Source: an uncultured Flavobacteriales bacterium
GTDB taxonomy: Bacteria > Bacteroidota > Bacteroidia > Flavobacteriales_D > SKUL01
Length of the DNA: 8,961 bases
Assembly: GCA_937911795.1 (NCBI GenBank)
Contig: CALDPJ010000068.1
Location: 1-8,961, forward strand
Direction: 5' to 3'
Part shown: piece by piece, positions 6,466 to 8,961 of the stretch
Position numbering within the stretch: position 1 is the stretch's first letter
How the letters are laid out: each line of letters opens with the position of its first letter
Translations under genes and position numbers: made by a program
Notes under the pieces: model-generated
The model's input: the letters and a program-made list of their open reading frames with translations, nothing else
Databases searched by the model: none
Told to the model about the DNA's origin: nothing

Positions 6466-7611
6466 TTAAAGGCCTAACATATCCAGCAAGTCCTGCTGAA
6501 TGGTAGGATTGATGGCAACGGCCAGTGCCATAGAGATAAAGAGTCCGATAAATGCAAAGCCCGCATCGCGAAGCACGAGTTTTATGGTTTTCTTCATGGT
6601 TCGGTTGGTTTCGGCATGCGGTGTAAGTTGCATCGCAATTTCACGACCGGCCAGTAAACCGAGAAAAACCCAGGTAGTACTCATCGGAATGGTACTGATT
6701 TCTTTAAAGTAGAACAACAATCCGGCATAGACCAAATCAATTACCGACGCTGCCCGCACATCTGTCACGTGAGATTTTTCTTTGATGATACTCTGAATTT
6801 TATCTCCACGCAGATAGAAAAGCAAACCAAGACCTCCAAAAATAAAACCGGCAAAAGCCAGAAACTCCAGCAATGATAATTGTCGCGGAAGAAATACTGC
6901 AATATTAGCTGCATCCTGCATAATCCATACAGACCATAATGCACCACTGATTGTCCACTGTGCAATCATCCAGTACGGATGCGGTTTTCCGGTAACAAGT
7001 TTTGCTATCCATTTCGAAAGAACATACCAGATAATTCCGGCAGCAAGAAATGCAATTACGTAACCTGTTAAACTTTTTTGGGTCACGCCCAGAATTGCTG
7101 AAGTATCTGTACTAAAAACACTCAGCAACATGAAAGTTGTTGACACGGGCATTCTCAACCGGGTGATAATCAATAGCATCAATGGCGATACGAGCTGCAG
7201 GAAATGGAAAGAGGTCGGCGACTCAGAAAAACCTTTAGATGCCAGACGTTGGTACGAAACATCGCCATCAAAAGTATACCAGCTATAGAACGATGTAAGA
7301 ATGAAAATACTGCCAATAAACAACCAGAGGTGCCACCACTTTTTATCCTCGTTGGATGCTATAAACGTTCCGATGGTTTGAATAGAATCGTTTGCAATGG
7401 CAGAATATGCGGCAAATATGAATCCGATCCACATTGCAATGGCCGGATAGGGATAAAACACCGCAGAACAGAACAGACAAAAAGCGACCAACCTGAAAAA
7501 AGTTCGCTCGCGGAAAAAGAATAAACTCAGAATTTTGTATCGCCTATCGCCGATAATTGCTGAACCAATGGTTGGTCTACGACCGGTGTTTGTATATTCG
7601 TACTGGCTCAT
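6466..7611 (-). CDS. Divergent PiT-family (phosphate permease-like) membrane protein
   Basis: A 381-residue inner-membrane protein with about 10 hydrophobic segments and internal pseudo-symmetry. Each half has the two PiT signatures in order: AIANDSIQTIGT (71-82) with MPVSTTF (154-160), and MQDAANIAV (231-239) with IPMSTTW (308-314). These correspond to the GAND and P-[VI]-STTH motifs of PiT phosphate/sulfate permeases. Both copies have drifted: Gly is lost from GAND, the second reads QDAAN, and His of STTH is Phe or Trp. Transport of an inorganic anion driven by cations is inferred, and the substrate is uncertain. No PhoU-like partner is present, as many PiT loci have. It begins 6 bp after the upstream membrane-protein gene, so the two form an operon. 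An AGAGG sequence lies in the gap but is too close to the ATG to be a good ribosome site. Confidence 0.72.
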   Translation of the reverse strand: MSQYEYTNTGRRPTIGSAIIGDRRYKILSLFFFRERTFFRLVAFCLFCSAVFYPYPAIAMWIGFIFAAYSAIANDSIQTIGTFIASNEDKKWWHLWLFIGSIFILTSFYSWYTFDGDVSYQRLASKGFSESPTSFHFLQLVSPLMLLIITRLRMPVSTTFMLLSVFSTDTSAILGVTQKSLTGYVIAFLAAGIIWYVLSKWIAKLVTGKPHPYWMIAQWTISGALWSVWIMQDAANIAVFLPRQLSLLEFLAFAGFIFGGLGLLFYLRGDKIQSIIKEKSHVTDVRAASVIDLVYAGLLFYFKEISTIPMSTTWVFLGLLAGREIAMQLTPHAETNRTMKKTIKLVLRDAGFAFIGLFISMALAVAINPTIQQDLLDMLGL

Positions 7612-7617
7612 CCTCTG

Positions 7618-8391
7618 TTAAATATCGTAGTCTCTGTTAAAACTCGGAGTATATTCTCCCGGTTCTTCATACTGATCATTTCTTGGCCGGTTGTACTGGA
7701 CTGCCTTAACATTTGCCAGAACGATTACGCCCAGGATTACCAGGCCTGACAAAACATCTGTCCACTCAAGCCCGAATGATCGTTGAGGATCTATAATTGA
7801 GTGATAAACATTCAATACTGTATCCTGCCACCAGGTTATAATGGAAACTTCATCGAGCGATGATGTGATTGCGGCCAAAACAAAAACAAGAACAGCAATT
7901 GCAATGGTACCGGTCATCCCCTTCAGCAGAAACAATTGACGAACAATGATCATCGAATAAACCAGAATAAAAACCAGAACCGCCATCACGAGGACCCGCA
8001 TCGGAAAATCTGAAATCTGGAATGCGGTAAGCTCGGATACATCAGCAAGTGGTGACAGGGTTAGCACCCTGCTGTGAAAAAACACATATACTGTAAGTCC
8101 TACACCTGTGCCCACTAATTGTGCGGGAAGATTCAGCCAAAGCGGAGTCCATGATTTTTGGAACAAAGCCCGCAGAATCGAATAAAAGGGAAAAATATCT
8201 GCTTCGAAACGGTAAGAACTTACAAAAATGGCAACTACATAAATGAATGAAATGAGTGCCGAAAGTTCCAGAATATTGAGGGTAAACTCTGTGGATTGGG
8301 TTCTTCCGAGAATAACGTAATAAGCAAATGTAAACAGGGCGCTGGCTCCAAATTCAACACTCGCGGTTTTCAGGGTTTGCTTAAAAGTCAT
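7618..8391 (-). CDS. Six-helix membrane protein, aquaporin-like topology without NPA
   Basis: A 257-residue protein with six predicted transmembrane helices (about 12-28, 39-58, 88-105, 132-152, 159-178, 212-229) and a polar tail (230-257). The order and spacing follow the MIP/aquaporin fold. The first helix reads VEFGASALFTFAYYVILG, like aquaporin AEFxGTxxLVF. Amphipathic segments lie between helices 2 and 3 (62-78) and between helices 5 and 6 (180-197), where aquaporins place the pore half-helices. Helix 3 (LPAQLVGTGVGL) resembles aquaporin xxAQxxGAxxG. Neither NPA motif is present: the positions read roughly ADIFPF and SLDEVS. It could be a very divergent channel or an unrelated six-helix protein; membrane location is certain, family is not. 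It is first in a two-gene operon with the PiT-like gene. Confidence 0.8.
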   Translation of the reverse strand: MTFKQTLKTASVEFGASALFTFAYYVILGRTQSTEFTLNILELSALISFIYVVAIFVSSYRFEADIFPFYSILRALFQKSWTPLWLNLPAQLVGTGVGLTVYVFFHSRVLTLSPLADVSELTAFQISDFPMRVLVMAVLVFILVYSMIIVRQLFLLKGMTGTIAIAVLVFVLAAITSSLDEVSIITWWQDTVLNVYHSIIDPQRSFGLEWTDVLSGLVILGVIVLANVKAVQYNRPRNDQYEEPGEYTPSFNRDYDI

Positions 8392-8472
8392 GCGACCCGG
8401 AATTAAAAACGGTCTTTGAAATTCCTGAGCTTTTCAGGCTGTAAAAAGTGTACCTCGGGCACATGAAATCTG

Positions 8473-8485
8473 CTGTTTTAAACAG
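8473..8485. repeat. 13-bp palindrome upstream of the membrane-protein operon
   Basis: CTGTTTTAAACAG is a perfect palindrome around a central T (arms CTGTTT/AAACAG). It lies 82 bp before the start of the aquaporin-like gene. It has the form of an operator for a dimeric regulator. No clear TAnnTTTG promoter can be placed in the 188-bp gap, so its position relative to transcription start is unknown. Confidence 0.4.
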
Positions 8486-8495
8486 TGCAAAAATG

Positions 8496-8521
8496 CGACG
8501 GAATGACGAGCAAAACCGTCG
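8496..8521. repeat. 6-bp GC-rich inverted repeat in the same gap
   Basis: CGACGG (8496-8501) and CCGTCG (8516-8521) are exact reverse complements with a 14-nt loop. On the minus strand it lies after the agmatinase-family gene and before the membrane-protein operon. No T run follows, so it is not a convincing terminator. The rest of the 8392-8579 gap shows no gene or recognisable site. Confidence 0.35.
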
Positions 8522-8579
8522 ATTCAAATTATCCAATCTTTATTGTAATGTTAACACAACGTTAAGCGATCGTCTGTTT

Positions 8580-8961
8580 TCAGCGAACTCCGGTGGCAAT
8601 CATTCCACATAACTGGTACAACATCCTGGCCCCCACGTTTCCATCCCAGTCATCTTCACCGGGTGAAACTTCGCACAAATCAAAGCCGATAATTTGCTTA
8701 CCGCTGTCGCCGATCATCTGAAAAAGATAGGCCGCCTGCTCAAAAGTCAACCCTCCGGGAACCGGCGTTCCTGTATTCGGACAAAGCCCCGGATCGAGAC
8801 CATCGATATCCACCGAAACATAAACCTTGTCCGGCAACCTCCGGATAATTTCTTCAAACAAGGCTTTCCAGGAAATACCGGCCATATTTTCCCGCTGAAG
8901 TTTACGGTCGAAATAAATATTCACCCGATCCTTCTGATCTTGGGCAAATTGCTCTTCTTCT
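8580..8961 (-). CDS. Agmatinase/arginase (ureohydrolase) family protein, C-terminal part
   Basis: The reading frame is open to the window edge, so the N-terminal part is missing; the visible part is 126 codons plus one partial codon. The Val/GTG at 8922-8924 is internal, since the frame continues upstream with EEEQFAQDQKDR. The ureohydrolase signature is clear: YVSVDIDGLDP followed by TGTPVPGGLTF, where the DxD pair and the following Asp are the family's Mn2+ ligands. IIGFDLCEVSPGEDDWDGNVGARMLYQL then matches the conserved C-terminal strand and helix with its catalytic-region Glu. The family hydrolyses guanidino groups (agmatine, arginine, formiminoglutamate or related) to release urea or formamide. 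The substrate cannot be chosen from this fragment. It is followed by a 188-bp gap, so it is probably not in the operon of the downstream membrane proteins. Confidence 0.85.
   Translation of the reverse strand, partial: EEEQFAQDQKDRVNIYFDRKLQRENMAGISWKALFEEIIRRLPDKVYVSVDIDGLDPGLCPNTGTPVPGGLTFEQAAYLFQMIGDSGKQIIGFDLCEVSPGEDDWDGNVGARMLYQLCGMIATGVR

Noticed and set aside
7204..7524. Plus-strand open frame of 106 codons opposite the PiT-like gene
   Set aside because: It is antisense to a well-supported membrane protein, has a low-complexity basic composition and no recognisable domain.
8549..8565. TTAAC/GTTAA repeat as terminator of the agmatinase-family gene
   Set aside because: The stem is five A/T-rich pairs with no T run behind it on the minus strand, so it is too weak to call.
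8580..8924. Complete 114-residue gene starting at 8924
   Set aside because: The codon is GTG inside a frame that remains open to the window edge, and the visible part is only the C-terminal portion of a ureohydrolase; the true start lies outside the window.

Overview
The window looks like the chromosome of a member of the Bacteroidota, probably a Flavobacteriales-like or related lineage. Three things support this. Two secreted proteins end in a type IX secretion (T9SS, Por) sorting domain with a Y/F-PNP motif. One surface protein carries SprB-type repeats and a PKD domain. The promoters have the Bacteroidota TTTG-N19-TAnnTTTG form, and start codons lack clear Shine-Dalgarno sequences. I see no phage, insertion sequence, CRISPR array or other mobile element.

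Left part (1-3827). A small secreted heavy-metal-associated (HMA) protein is followed 3 bp later by a GTG-started, T9SS-exported serine hydrolase of the beta-lactamase/penicillin-binding fold. That hydrolase converges on a TetR-family repressor gene: the two coding ends overlap by 3 bp, and a hairpin spanning both stop codons probably terminates tetR. The tetR gene is divergent from a cupin gene. The space between them holds two near-identical 17-bp palindromic sites exactly 32 bp apart, one of them over the predicted cupin promoter. This makes a compact, self-contained regulatory unit whose inducer is unknown. A secreted formylglycine-generating-enzyme-fold (SUMF1-like) protein without the catalytic cysteines follows.

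Middle (3828-6465). A tRNA-Val(GAC) gene has a textbook Bacteroidota promoter and a 16-bp bidirectional terminator. It has C at position 33 of the anticodon loop and a U-U mismatch in the T stem, both atypical. The terminator is shared with a convergent 729-residue surface protein. In that protein a disulfide-rich beta-sandwich-like module appears to be inserted inside a SprB repeat. It is followed by another SprB repeat, a PKD domain and a T9SS sorting domain.

Right part (6466-8961, all minus strand). A tightly spaced pair of membrane-protein genes comes first in the direction of transcription as a six-helix protein with aquaporin-like topology but no NPA motifs, then as a divergent relative of the PiT phosphate permeases. 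Upstream of the pair lies the 3' part of an agmatinase/arginase-family gene that runs off the window edge. The aquaporin-like/PiT-like pair is the best candidate here for an undescribed functional unit. The double-operator TetR-cupin module, the odd tRNA and the nested SprB repeat are the next most interesting.
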